Assembly: GCF_028283785.1 (NCBI RefSeq)
Contig: NZ_JAPWKB010000017.1
Span: 62,001 to 126,000, forward strand
DNA from: Paraburkholderia sp.
Lineage (GTDB): Bacteria; Pseudomonadota; Gammaproteobacteria; Burkholderiales; Burkholderiaceae
Direction of reading: 5' to 3'
DNA length: 64,000 nt
Shown here: positions 41,633 through 50,550 of the stretch, one piece after another
How positions within the stretch are numbered: the first letter of the stretch is position 1
Layout: every line of letters begins with the position of its first letter
The notes under the pieces: generated by a model
What the model saw: the letters and a program-made list of their open reading frames with translations, nothing else
Told to the model about the DNA's origin: nothing
Database searches by the model: none
Translations under genes and position numbers: made by a program

Positions 41633-44272
41633 ATGGCAGACACACTCGCTGAAAAGACAGGCAAGACCGGCCGGCAAGCAGGCCGGACGTCGGCTAATAC
41701 GTCGGGCGGCGGCGCCGCGCAGCCCATCGCACCACAACAGTTCTCGCTCGACGTGCTGGTCGAAAAATACGCAAAAGGCGACGAGCAAACCGCCGACGAC
41801 GTCTATCGACGCGTCGCGCGCGGCGTCGCGATGGCCGAACCCGAAGCGCTGCGCAGCACCGTCGAAGCGCGCTTCGTCGATAACCTGCGGCACGGCGCAC
41901 TCGGCGCCGGGCGCATCATGAGCGCGGCGGGCAGCGGCATCGCCGCGACGCTGATCAACTGCTTCGTGCAACCGGTCGGCGACGCGATTCAGGGCCTCGA
42001 CGAAGACGGTCTGCCCGGCATCTACGTCGCGCTGTTGCAGGCGGCCGAAACCATGCGGCGCGGCGGCGGCGTCGGCTACAACTTCTCCGCGATCCGCCCG
42101 AAAGGCGGCCGCGTGCATACGACCAGTTCGTCGGCCTCGGGGCCGTGCAGCTATATCGATGTATTCGATGCGTCGTGCCGCACGGTGGAAAGCGCCGGTT
42201 CGCGGCGCGGCGCGCAAATGGCCGTGCTCGATTGCACGCATCCCGACCTGCTCGAATTTATCGAAGCCAAGCATACGAAGGGACGCTGGAACAACTTCAA
42301 CGTGTCGGTCGCGGTGACCGACGCGTTTATGCGCGCCGTGGACGGCAACCACGCCTGGCAACTCGTGCATCGCGCCGAACCGTCGCCCGCGTTGCGCGCG
42401 GCCGGCGATATCCAGCGTCGCGAAGACGGCCTGTGGGTCTACAGCGAAAAGCCCGCGCGCGAGATCTGGGATCGCATCATGCGCTCCACGTACGACATAG
42501 CGGAACCCGGCGTGGTGTTTATTTCGCGGATGAACGAGGACAACAACCTGCGCGCCGTCGAGACCATCCGCGCCACCAATCCGTGCGGCGAACAACCGTT
42601 ACCCGCTTACGGCTGCTGCAATCTCGGACCGCTGAACCTGACGCGCTTCGTCGTCGATCCGTTCGCGCAGATGCAAGGCGGCACGCCGTCGTTCGACTTC
42701 GACGCGCTGGCCGAACGCACCCGTACGCAAGTGCGTTTTCTCGACGACGTGCTCGACGTCACGCTGTGGCCGCTGCCCGAGCAACTCGCGGAATCGCGCG
42801 CGAAACGGCGCATCGGCGTGGGCTTTACCGGTCTCGGCGACACGCTGGTGATGCTCGGCCTGCGCTACGACTCGCCGGAAGGACGCGACTTCGCGGTGCG
42901 CGTGGCGCGGCTGATGCGCGACGAAGCGTATCGCGCGTCGGTCGAACTCGCGCGCGAACGCGGCCCGTTCGAACTGTTCGACGCCGCGCGCTATCTCGAA
43001 GACGGCACGTTCGCGTCGCGCCTGCCCGACGACGTCAAGGACGCGATCCGGCGCGACGGCATCCGTAACAGCCATTTGCTGTCGATCGCGCCGACCGGCA
43101 CGGTCAGCCTCGCGTTCGCCGACAACGCATCGAACGGCATCGAACCGGCGTTCTCGTGGACCTATAACCGGATGAAAATGATGGCCGACGGCAGCCGCGA
43201 ATCGTTCGCCGTCGAAGATCACGCGTATCGCGTCTATCGCGAACTCGGCGGCGACGTGAAAGCGCTGCCCGACTATTTCGTCAGCGCGCTGGAAATGTCC
43301 GCGCACGACCATCTTCAGATGATGGCAGCGGTTCAGCCGTATATCGACACGTCGATTTCGAAGACCGTCAACGTCCCCGCCGACTATCCGTTCGACGCGT
43401 TCGAAAGCCTCTATTTCGACGCATGGAAGGCCGGCCTGAAGGGACTCGCGACCTACCGCCCGAACGAAACGCTGGGCGCGGTGCTGAGCACCACGCCCGC
43501 GCAGACACCCGACGACACGCTGACCGAAACCGACCTCGATCCGCTGCGTATCGCCATCGACCATCGGCCGCGCGGCGAGTTGCCCGCGATCATCGAGAAG
43601 GTCGAATACCTGACGCAGGCCGGCAAGAAGTCGCTGTACGTCGCGGTGTCGTTTATCGAGGTGACCGGACGGCTGGGCGGCGAGGACGTGACGATCGAGC
43701 GTCCGATCGAATTCTTTATCCCGACCGGCCAGCGCGACGAATCGCAGCAGTGGATCACCGCGACGATGCGCTCGCTGTCGCTGGCCGCGCGTGGCGGGTT
43801 CGTCGCGCGTAATTTGCAGGATATGCGCAAGGTGTCGTGGGATCGCGGCCAGGTGCGGCTCGGCGACGTGCAACGGATGGACGGCTATCGTTCGCCGCGC
43901 TGGCACGATTCCGAAGTCGCCGCGCTCGCCTATGCCATCCAGCAGATTCTGCATCGACGCGGCTTCCTCGACGCCGAGGGCAACCAGGCGCCGTCGCGGA
44001 TGCTCGCGCGTCTGCCGCGCGGCGGCGCCGGTGTCGCGGACGGTGCGGGTGGCGCGGCGCGTGCGCAGTTCGGCCCGGTGGCCGCGAACGTCAGCAATGT
44101 CGCAAGCGTCGTCGCCGACGGAACCGACGACGCGGACGACGCGCAGCACACCGGCGCGCCGTTACGGGCGATGCTCGGTCGCAAATGCGGCGTCTGCGGC
44201 GCGAACGCGGTGATCCGCAAGGACGGCTGCGACTTCTGCACCGCATGCGGCGAAGTCGGCGCGTGCGGGTGA
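41633..44272 (+). CDS. nrdJ: Class II (adenosylcobalamin-dependent) ribonucleotide reductase
   Basis: An 879-residue reductase that makes deoxynucleotides without oxygen or a diiron subunit. Visible elements: substrate-cavity residues in TLINCFVQPVGD (first redox Cys), ETMRRGGGVGYNFSAIRPKG, the ATNPCGEQPLPAYGCCNLGP loop (radical Cys and catalytic Glu) and the SIAPTGTVSLAFADNASNGI finger. A C-terminal zinc-ribbon with four cysteines (CGVCGANAVIRKDGCDFCTACG) supplies the reducing tail. Class II enzymes let the cell keep dNTP supply at low oxygen, complementing class Ia. Residues 30-40 follow a poorly conserved Thr/Gly leader. Monocistronic. Confidence 0.93.
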   Translation: MADTLAEKTGKTGRQAGRTSANTSGGGAAQPIAPQQFSLDVLVEKYAKGDEQTADDVYRRVARGVAMAEPEALRSTVEARFVDNLRHGALGAGRIMSAAGSGIAATLINCFVQPVGDAIQGLDEDGLPGIYVALLQAAETMRRGGGVGYNFSAIRPKGGRVHTTSSSASGPCSYIDVFDASCRTVESAGSRRGAQMAVLDCTHPDLLEFIEAKHTKGRWNNFNVSVAVTDAFMRAVDGNHAWQLVHRAEPSPALRAAGDIQRREDGLWVYSEKPAREIWDRIMRSTYDIAEPGVVFISRMNEDNNLRAVETIRATNPCGEQPLPAYGCCNLGPLNLTRFVVDPFAQMQGGTPSFDFDALAERTRTQVRFLDDVLDVTLWPLPEQLAESRAKRRIGVGFTGLGDTLVMLGLRYDSPEGRDFAVRVARLMRDEAYRASVELARERGPFELFDAARYLEDGTFASRLPDDVKDAIRRDGIRNSHLLSIAPTGTVSLAFADNASNGIEPAFSWTYNRMKMMADGSRESFAVEDHAYRVYRELGGDVKALPDYFVSALEMSAHDHLQMMAAVQPYIDTSISKTVNVPADYPFDAFESLYFDAWKAGLKGLATYRPNETLGAVLSTTPAQTPDDTLTETDLDPLRIAIDHRPRGELPAIIEKVEYLTQAGKKSLYVAVSFIEVTGRLGGEDVTIERPIEFFIPTGQRDESQQWITATMRSLSLAARGGFVARNLQDMRKVSWDRGQVRLGDVQRMDGYRSPRWHDSEVAALAYAIQQILHRRGFLDAEGNQAPSRMLARLPRGGAGVADGAGGAARAQFGPVAANVSNVASVVADGTDDADDAQHTGAPLRAMLGRKCGVCGANAVIRKDGCDFCTACGEVGACG

Positions 44273-44292
44273 GCGTCTGATGCTGGAATGAT

Positions 44293-44416
44293 CGTTTAAT
44301 CGAGCGCTATCTGGTTTAGGCTCGATTAAACGAGCATGTGCTTGATCGGACGCGGTATCCGACCTATCATGTTCGTATATTCGATCCTTAACGATATACG
44401 GCTCGATTAAACGAAC
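44293..44416. promoter_or_regulatory. hipBA operator cluster
   Basis: Three copies of a sequence of form GCTCGATTAAACGA(G/A)C lie upstream of hipB: 44293-44305 (reverse orientation, CGTTTAATCGAGC), 44320-44335 (GCTCGATTAAACGAGC, nearly palindromic) and 44401-44416, which ends at the base before the ATG. A further inverted pair CGTATAT (44374-44380) and ATATACG (44394-44400) sits between. Such arrays are typical of HipB-bound autoregulatory operators. Confidence 0.7.
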
Positions 44417-44758
44417 ATGAAAGTCACTCAAAGCGCCGCCGCCAGCCCCGCCGTCCTCGCCGAAAGCGCCCAACTCGGCAACGCACTGGCGCGGCTGCGT
44501 GTCGCGCGACACATCCAGCAGCGCGACGCCGCGATGCGCGCGGGCTTGTCCCGCAATACCGCTTACCGGCTTGAAAAAGGCGACCCGGGCGTCGCGCTGG
44601 GTCAATGGCTGCGTTATCTGGAAGCCATTGCACCGGGCCTCAGCCTGCTCGACCTCATCTCCAACGCCGACCCGTCGCTCGACGCGCAGACCGCGCGCGA
44701 GCGTACCCAACGCGTGCGCGACCTGACGGCGAACGAACTGAACGATCTCGACTTCTGA
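44417..44758 (+). CDS. HipB-like antitoxin, XRE-family
   Basis: A 113-residue DNA-binding antitoxin. The helix-turn-helix spans about residues 22-75 (GNALARLRVARHIQQRDAAM, RAGLSRNTAYRLEKGDPGVA). The C-terminus is acidic and flexible. The stop overlaps the hipA start by one base (TGATG), giving coupled synthesis. It should repress its own promoter through the repeats at 44293-44416 and restrain the HipA kinase. Confidence 0.85.
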   Translation: MKVTQSAAASPAVLAESAQLGNALARLRVARHIQQRDAAMRAGLSRNTAYRLEKGDPGVALGQWLRYLEAIAPGLSLLDLISNADPSLDAQTARERTQRVRDLTANELNDLDF

Positions 44759-46119
44759 TGTCCAGCGAAAAGCGTCTGTACGTTTTCGCGTCGCTGGCCG
44801 ATGGTTGGGCGCCCGCCGGTCAACTCGACCTCACCGAGCAGGCCTCGACGCTTTTGGCTTCGCGTTTCGCCTATGGCTTACGCTATCTCCAACGGCCCGA
44901 CGCCATCGAAGTCGATCCGGTCAGCCTGAGTCTGTCGGACCGCGAGTCCGTGCGCGCGAGGCGCCTGTTCCCCGCGAACGGTCTGACGCTGTTCGGCGGA
45001 ATCCGCGACGCCGCGCCCGACGCGTGGGGCCGTCGCGTGATCGAGGCGAAGCTCAAGGCCGGCGCCAACAGCCTGCCCGAATCCACCTATCTTCTGCATG
45101 CGGGCGGCCAGCGAATCGGCGCGCTCGATATCCGCGAATCCCTCGACGGACAGAACCACCGGCACAGTGACGAAACCGCCGCGAACGTCGGCGTGGACAA
45201 CCTTCAGTATCTGGTCGATTCCGCAGACCGGATCGAGGAAGGCTTGCCCGTGCCGAGCGGTCTCGAAGCGATTTTCGTACAGGGAAGCGGCCTGGGCGGG
45301 GCGCGTCCGAAAGCGACGATCCGCGACGACAACCGTGTGCTGTGGCTGGCGAAATTTCCCAGCAAGAGCGACCGGATGAGCGTCACGCAGATCGAGGAAG
45401 CGACGCTGAGACTTGCCGCCGAATGCGGCATCCGCGTGCCGCCGACGCGGATCGTGTCGCTCGGCAAGCGTCGCGTGATGCTGATCCGCCGCTTCGACCG
45501 CTACTGGACGCATCCCGACGCGGCCACGCGTGTCGGCGACGACGCGCTCTATCTGCCGCCGTCGCCCGGCGCGAGCGAACAACGCGTGCCGTTTGCGAGC
45601 GCGCTGACGCTGGTCGGCTGCACCGAATCCGAGTCTATCGGCAAGCGCTATCAGGATGTAGCCGACACGATCCGCCGCTACGTGCATCGCGATTTCATTC
45701 GGGCCGACATTCGCGAGCTGTTCAAGCGGATGATCTTCAACGTGCTGGTCAGCAACGACGACGACCATCTGCGCAATCACGGCTTTATCTGGGATGCCCG
45801 CCTGCCCGGCTGGCGGCTCAGTCCGCTCTACGACGTGTTGCCGCGTCCCAGCAGCGCGTTCGAACGCTACTTGCACCTGGGTGTCGGTCCACAAGGACGG
45901 CTCGCGACACTCGACAATGCGCTGGCCGCCAAAGACGCGTTCGGCCTGTACGGAGCCGACGCGGCTCAGGCGATTGCCGAGGTCTGGTCGAAAGTGCGCG
46001 AATGGAAGGTCAGCTTCGACGCGCACGCGGTGCCGGAGAAAGAAATCGATATCGTCGCGCCCGCGTTCCGGCATATCGACGACGTTTCATCGGCAGCGCT
46101 GCGCAACGCGTTGCCGTGA
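44758..46119 (+). CDS. HipA-like serine/threonine kinase toxin
   Basis: A 453-residue HipA-family kinase. The N-terminal subdomain includes FGGIRDAAPDAWGRRVIEAK. The Gly-rich, autophosphorylatable loop is GSGLGGARPKATIRDD (about residues 178-193). The catalytic core is FNVLVSNDDDHLRNHGFIWD (about 323-342; the N-x(4)-N-x-DDHxxN signature), and the metal-binding Asp lies in PLYDVLPRP. HipA phosphorylates glutamyl-tRNA synthetase or related targets and induces dormancy. The conserved active site suggests a working toxin. It follows hipB in the classic order. Confidence 0.9.
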   Translation: MSSEKRLYVFASLADGWAPAGQLDLTEQASTLLASRFAYGLRYLQRPDAIEVDPVSLSLSDRESVRARRLFPANGLTLFGGIRDAAPDAWGRRVIEAKLKAGANSLPESTYLLHAGGQRIGALDIRESLDGQNHRHSDETAANVGVDNLQYLVDSADRIEEGLPVPSGLEAIFVQGSGLGGARPKATIRDDNRVLWLAKFPSKSDRMSVTQIEEATLRLAAECGIRVPPTRIVSLGKRRVMLIRRFDRYWTHPDAATRVGDDALYLPPSPGASEQRVPFASALTLVGCTESESIGKRYQDVADTIRRYVHRDFIRADIRELFKRMIFNVLVSNDDDHLRNHGFIWDARLPGWRLSPLYDVLPRPSSAFERYLHLGVGPQGRLATLDNALAAKDAFGLYGADAAQAIAEVWSKVREWKVSFDAHAVPEKEIDIVAPAFRHIDDVSSAALRNALP

Positions 46120-46132
46120 TTTCGCCCGCCCC

Positions 46133-46873
46133 TCACCCCGCCAGAATCGCCTGCGACTGAATCCGCTTCACCCCCGCGCGTGCCATGCTCTTCCACGCTG
46201 CCGCGAGCGAACCGTTCAGGTCGATCGCGCGGGTCGCGTCCTCGATCACATAGGCGTTGAAGCCCGCCTTGCGCGCGTCCATCGCCGTCCATGCAACGCA
46301 AAAATCCGTCGCCAGTCCGGTCACGTAGACCGTGTCGATGCGTCGCTGCTTCAGATAACCCGCCAATCCCGTTTCGGTCTTGTGATCCGCTTCCTCGAAC
46401 GCGGAATAACTGTCCATGTCCTTGTGAAAACCCTTGCGGATGATCACCTGAGCCGTGGGCAATTTCAGGTCCTTGTCGAGCGCGGCATCGTCGGTGCCCT
46501 GTACGCAATGATCCGGCCACAGCACCTGCGTGCCGTACGACAGCTTCGCCGTCTCGAACGGCTTCTTGCCCGGATGCGCGCTCGCAAACGACGCATGACC
46601 CGGCGTGTGCCAGTCCTGCGTGATGACGATGTTTTCGAAGTGCGTCGCCAGCTGGTTGATGACCGGCACGACGTCCGCGCCGCCCTTCACCGGCAAGGTG
46701 CCGCCGTCGATAAAGCAGTTCTGCACATCCACCACGATCAGCGCGGCATGACTGCCGGGCTTCAGCGACTGCGCCGACGCCGCCAGGGCGTCGAGCGCGC
46801 GCAAGCCGAACAGTTGGGTCAGGCCGAATGCGGCGGTCGATTTGATGAGCATTCTGCGACGCTTGTCTTGCAC
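46133..46873 (-). CDS. Exported isochorismatase-fold hydrolase, nicotinamidase-like
   Basis: A 246-residue cysteine hydrolase with the nicotinamidase layout: catalytic Asp and metal-site region in VDVQNCFIDGGTLPVKGG, WHTPGHASFAS (metal ligands), PDHCVQGTDDAALD, a Lys in IIRKGFHKDMDSYSAF and the nucleophile Cys in VTGLATDFCVAWTAMDA. The start is set at GTG 46873 because GGAGG lies eight bases upstream; this gives a leader KRRRMLIKSTAAFGLTQLFG that looks like a Tat or Sec signal. Nicotinamidases are normally cytoplasmic, so export is notable. It would convert nicotinamide to nicotinate for NAD salvage. Confidence 0.82.
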   Translation of the reverse strand: MQDKRRRMLIKSTAAFGLTQLFGLRALDALAASAQSLKPGSHAALIVVDVQNCFIDGGTLPVKGGADVVPVINQLATHFENIVITQDWHTPGHASFASAHPGKKPFETAKLSYGTQVLWPDHCVQGTDDAALDKDLKLPTAQVIIRKGFHKDMDSYSAFEEADHKTETGLAGYLKQRRIDTVYVTGLATDFCVAWTAMDARKAGFNAYVIEDATRAIDLNGSLAAAWKSMARAGVKRIQSQAILAG

Positions 46874-47132
46874 GGCACGTCCTCCGTTACGGGTCAACGC
46901 GATGGGATGGAATGATGTCCGGCATGCAGCCGGTCACGCTGACCGAATCATAGAGGCGCCAAATTGATTTGCGGTTGCGGTTGCGGCTGTGGCGGAGCGG
47001 GCGCAGCGCTTGCAGGCATCGACACCCCGGAAGCCGGGGCCGTCCCGTTTGTCTGCATCCGCAAAATAGCGGATAGTCCTGCCTCGGCAAGCCGTTTTCA
47101 CCCGTCACTTTTCGTCAGTGAGACTACAGCTA

Positions 47133-48020
47133 ATGACCCACTCTTCCCAGCGCCGCACCTTGCTGCTGGCCGCTGCCTCGGCACCGCTGTTCGTCACGAT
47201 CGGCGCGTGCAGCACGCCCGCGAAGCATCCCCGATCCGCGTCCGCCGCGTTGACCGCGCTGGAAAAACGCTCCGGCGGACGGCTCGGCGTCGCCGCGTTC
47301 GATACCGCGAGCGGCAAGCATATCGGCCATCGCGCCGACGAGCGCTTCCCGTTCTGCAGCACGTTCAAGGTGGTGTTGTCCGGCGCGATACTCGCGCAGA
47401 GCGTGCGCGATCCGGGCCTGCTGGCGCGCCGCGTGACATGGCCGCAAAGCGAGGTGGTCAACTACTCGCCGATCAGCGGCAAGCATGTCGCCGACGGCAT
47501 GACGGTAGCCGAACTCTGCGGCGCGGCGCTTCAATACAGCGACAACACCGCGGCTAACCAGTTGATCAGGATCGTCGGCGGACCGGCTGCGGTCACGGCG
47601 TTTGCGCAATCCACCGGCAACGCTGAATTCCGGCTCGACCGGATCGAAACCGCGCTGAACGACGCGTTGCCCGGCGATCCGCGCGACACCTCGACACCCG
47701 CCGCGATGGCCCGCAGCCTGCACACGCTGGCGCTCGGCGACGCGCTGCCGGCAGCGCAGCGCGAACAGTTGCAGACATGGATGCGCGGCAATACGACCGG
47801 CGACAAACGGATTCGCGCGGGCGTGCCGGACGGCTGGCAGGTCGCCGACAAGACCGGCACCGGCGATTACGGCACCGCGAACGATCTTGCCCTGGTGTGG
47901 CCGCCGGGACGCGCGCCGATCGTGATCGCGATCTACCACACGCAACCGGAAGCGAACGCAAAGCCGCGCGACGACGTCCTCGCCGAAGCCGCGCGTATCG
48001 TCACGATGGACTTCGCGTAG
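47133..48020 (+). CDS. Class A beta-lactamase (PenA-like lipoprotein)
   Basis: A 295-residue serine beta-lactamase with every class A motif: STFK (nucleophile Ser, as S70xxK73), SDN loop in YSDNTAANQL, the omega-loop Glu in LDRIETALNDALPGDPRDTS and KTG in VADKTGTGDYGT. The leader RRTLLLAAASAPLFVTIGAC ends in a lipobox-like GAC, so membrane anchoring as in Burkholderia PenA is likely. A GTG at 47118 in frame is an alternative start. No LysR-type penR gene is adjacent. It should hydrolyse penicillins and possibly cephalosporins; spectrum cannot be stated. Confidence 0.92.
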   Translation: MTHSSQRRTLLLAAASAPLFVTIGACSTPAKHPRSASAALTALEKRSGGRLGVAAFDTASGKHIGHRADERFPFCSTFKVVLSGAILAQSVRDPGLLARRVTWPQSEVVNYSPISGKHVADGMTVAELCGAALQYSDNTAANQLIRIVGGPAAVTAFAQSTGNAEFRLDRIETALNDALPGDPRDTSTPAAMARSLHTLALGDALPAAQREQLQTWMRGNTTGDKRIRAGVPDGWQVADKTGTGDYGTANDLALVWPPGRAPIVIAIYHTQPEANAKPRDDVLAEAARIVTMDFA

Positions 48021-48123
48021 ACACAGTCGTTCACGAGTTCACGATGCATCGCGCACCGTGAACCTCGCGCTTATTGCACGCCTCGTCGGCGCGTCGAACT
48101 GTGGCGCCAGTGCCTTCGCGGAC

Positions 48124-48683
48124 ACGACCCGCGTGGTTCGACGCGCGCAACAGCCGCGCGTTGGTGCGGGTGTCGGCGGTGACGAACACGTTCAGCGTGG
48201 CGTCCGTATTGCCGATCACGCGCGGGTCGAGCAGCTTCGACAGTTGCGTCGCCGGGTCGATCGCCGTAATCGGTGACGACGTTCGTATTGTTTGCCGGCA
48301 AGCCGCGATCGTGTTGTTCCGCGAGATCAGCGGCCGCGCGCGACCGGCGCGTTTCCGATGTAATTGCGCATGCCTTGTAATTTTGCGTCCGCTTCCGGCA
48401 CAACCTTCAAAACGCCGTGTTCGCGAAGCATCGTGAAACCTTGCATGCGCAATGCGGCTTCCAGCGTTTTTAGCGCCTGTTCTTCCGGCACGGAAGACTC
48501 CAGGACCAGATTTAATTGTCCTTTGCCACGCGGATCGCCAATGATGGTTTTACCAGTTGCGGCGCCAAGCGCTTTAGCAACCTCATCAATATCGGCATTG
48601 ACGAAATTCAGTGTGACATTTGCATAAACGGATTGCGATGCAACCCATCCCGTGATCAGCAATGCATTCGCGATATGAGGCAA
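48124..48683 (-). pseudogene. gspD secretin relic (N0-N1/N2 domains only)
   Basis: Minus strand from a TTG at 48683: truncated leader, then VTLNFVNADIDEVAKALGAA, TGKTIIGDPRGKGQLNLVLE and FTMLREHGVLKVVPEADAKL, the N0/N1 part of a type II secretion secretin. After NAPVARGR and a stop, homology resumes in changing frames: RPLISRNNTIAA, then ANNTNVVTDYGD, then TLNVFVTADTRTNARLLRAS. The pore-forming secretin domain is absent. The order of fragments and the frame changes show a decayed gene, presumably a partial duplicate of the chromosomal gspD. Confidence 0.75.
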
Positions 48684-49016
48684 TTAAACGGGGTTTGTTT
48701 TCATCTTTTCGTGTGCTGGAAACTGCCGGCGCGATCGCGGTGGTCCGTATCGCTGCGCGAATCGTCAATACACCGCAATGGATAACACCGGACATGCGAA
48801 ATATGTCACCGGAATCTTTTAATAGCGTAACGCGATCTTAAAGATTCGCAATTACTTATCGATGAATTGATATTCCTCCACCCTCTCCAACATTACCGTC
48901 CAGAATTAATTTAACGCATTACCCGACAACAATCGAATGCAATACTCCCCGGATCTCGCCAATCGCGCGGCGTCACGGTAAATCGATACGCCGTGGCCGC
49001 GCAATACTCATTCTAT
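48684..49016. other. Intergenic region, AT-rich, no gene seen
   Basis: Upstream of the gspD relic and downstream of the DUF1488 gene. Noticeably AT-rich around 48815-48920; nothing else recognisable. Confidence 0.35.
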
Positions 49017-49277
49017 CTAGTGGAAATCGCCGGTTTCAAGTTCGACCGATTGGCCGCCGTTTTGCTGCAATACCCGCCGTGCCGCGTTTTCGATTTTCGT
49101 GCGATTTGCCTCGAAGGTGCTGACCAGATCATGGGACGACGTGCCCGCATTCTTGAAATGATCGTTCAATGCGTCCATGGACACGCTGCACCATACGTCC
49201 TTCCCGCCGACGTTCGCTTCAAAGGCAACACGCGCTGCAGCCACCACTTCCCGACGTCCGGTGAATTCGATATTCAT
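49017..49277 (-). CDS. DUF1488-family small protein
   Basis: An 86-residue protein with the DUF1488 pattern: IEFTGRREVVAAARVAFEAN, VGGKDVWCSVSMDALNDHFK, and a helix TFEANRTKIENAARRVLQQN. The family is common in Burkholderia and rhizobia with unknown function. A strong AAAGGAGG site precedes the ATG. Confidence 0.82.
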   Translation of the reverse strand: MNIEFTGRREVVAAARVAFEANVGGKDVWCSVSMDALNDHFKNAGTSSHDLVSTFEANRTKIENAARRVLQQNGGQSVELETGDFH

Positions 49278-49510
49278 TGCACCCTCCTTTCAAAAAGACA
49301 GGTGTAGACGCGCAAGCGTTGTGCCACGCGGCATGCCTAATTTGTCCGCAACCGCGCGGAAACGCCCACCGACTACCCATCCATTGTAGGCAAGCGGCGC
49401 GCGCGACGACGGCGATTGGCGGGAGGCACCGCGCATCCTTATGCGCATAAACTTTTTATTTCGCTAGGTTTTCTGAAACGCCAAATAGCATTTCTAACGA
49501 AAGAAGCAGC

Positions 49511-50101
49511 TCACGATGGCGGGAAAACCCAACGAAAAGTCAGATTGATCCGTTCGCCGATCACGCGCGGCTCCTTCGGCACACGATGCCGCCAGTCCGC
49601 CTGCGTGCGGCCTTTCATCACCAGCAAACTGCCGCCGCCCAGCCGATACGATTGCGTGACCGCCGTTTTGTTATGCCGCAGATCGAAACTTCGCGCGGCA
49701 CCAAGGCTGACCGACGCAATCACGGGCTCGCGACCGAGCTCCGGTTCGCGATCCGCGTGCCATCCCATGCTGTCGATACCGCTTCGATACCGATTGATCA
49801 GCACGCTATTGAAACGATGCCCGCAGGTGGCTTCGGCCGCGGCTTTCAGTGTGCTAACAACCGCCGTCCACGGTTGCGGCACATTGCGAATGCCCGAATA
49901 GACGTAGACGGCGTCCGGCTCGCCTTGCCAGGCGGTCAAGCGCGGCAGCGGCACACGACCGGCGGGCGTGCGCATCATGTCCTGCTGCCACGCGACTTCA
50001 TCGATCAGACGCGCCAGCGCGCTCGCGGCGGCATCAGGCGACAGCCACTCCGGATACCAGTCGACATCGGGAACAGGGAGATCGTTGAACAGGTCGGCCA
50101 T
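49511..50101 (-). CDS. AlkB-family 2-oxoglutarate/Fe(II) dioxygenase
   Basis: A 196-residue DNA-repair-type dioxygenase. The substrate and iron site reads SVLINRYRSGIDSMGWHADR (HxD iron ligands), the second His lies in QADWRHRVPKEPR and the 2-oxoglutarate-binding Arg in RINLTFRWVF. This is the ALKBH2/3-like short form, which removes 1-methyladenine and 3-methylcytosine by oxidative demethylation. The start at ATG 50101 (MADLFNDLP) is typical of the group. Confidence 0.9.
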   Translation of the reverse strand: MADLFNDLPVPDVDWYPEWLSPDAAASALARLIDEVAWQQDMMRTPAGRVPLPRLTAWQGEPDAVYVYSGIRNVPQPWTAVVSTLKAAAEATCGHRFNSVLINRYRSGIDSMGWHADREPELGREPVIASVSLGAARSFDLRHNKTAVTQSYRLGGGSLLVMKGRTQADWRHRVPKEPRVIGERINLTFRWVFPPS

Positions 50102-50256
50102 AGTACGGAAGCAGATGACGTGGAACCAGGAAATGGCGCGGAGCCGCGCAATGCGCACGCCGCGAAGTCCGATTATCGACCATCGTCGCAGCGCCGTTCG
50201 TCCCGGTTCTTGCTGATTTCAGCCTGTTTTTAGCCCGAGGACCCGCGATACAGACG

Positions 50257-50289
50257 AAAAAAAGCCCCGGTATCGTTCGATGCCGGGGC
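50257..50289 (-). terminator. Intrinsic terminator, minus strand, without obvious gene
   Basis: GCCCCGGTATCG (50264-50275) pairs with CGATGCCGGGGC (50278-50289) with one G-T wobble; seven A on the plus strand give a U-tract for minus-strand RNA. No minus-strand gene lies to the right, so it may end a small RNA starting within 50290-50550. Confidence 0.6.
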
Positions 50290-50550
50290 CAGTCCCATAT
50301 CAAGAGTCATCATGGAGGAGACGAATTCATCTTATCGACGCCGCCCGCGATCGCGCTACCAATCCTTTTCCATATGCTTATCAGTGCGTGGCCGCGCACG
50401 ATTGCGCGGACCGCCCCGCTGCACGAAGCGTCGATCATGCATATCCTTAGAACAATTAGTCGTTTCCCGCGCGCCGATGCGCTCTCTAAGATGGTGGTCT
50501 GAGCCGCGTTGCCCGCAGCCCACCGAATTCAGCCTAACAGGAGTGTTGCC

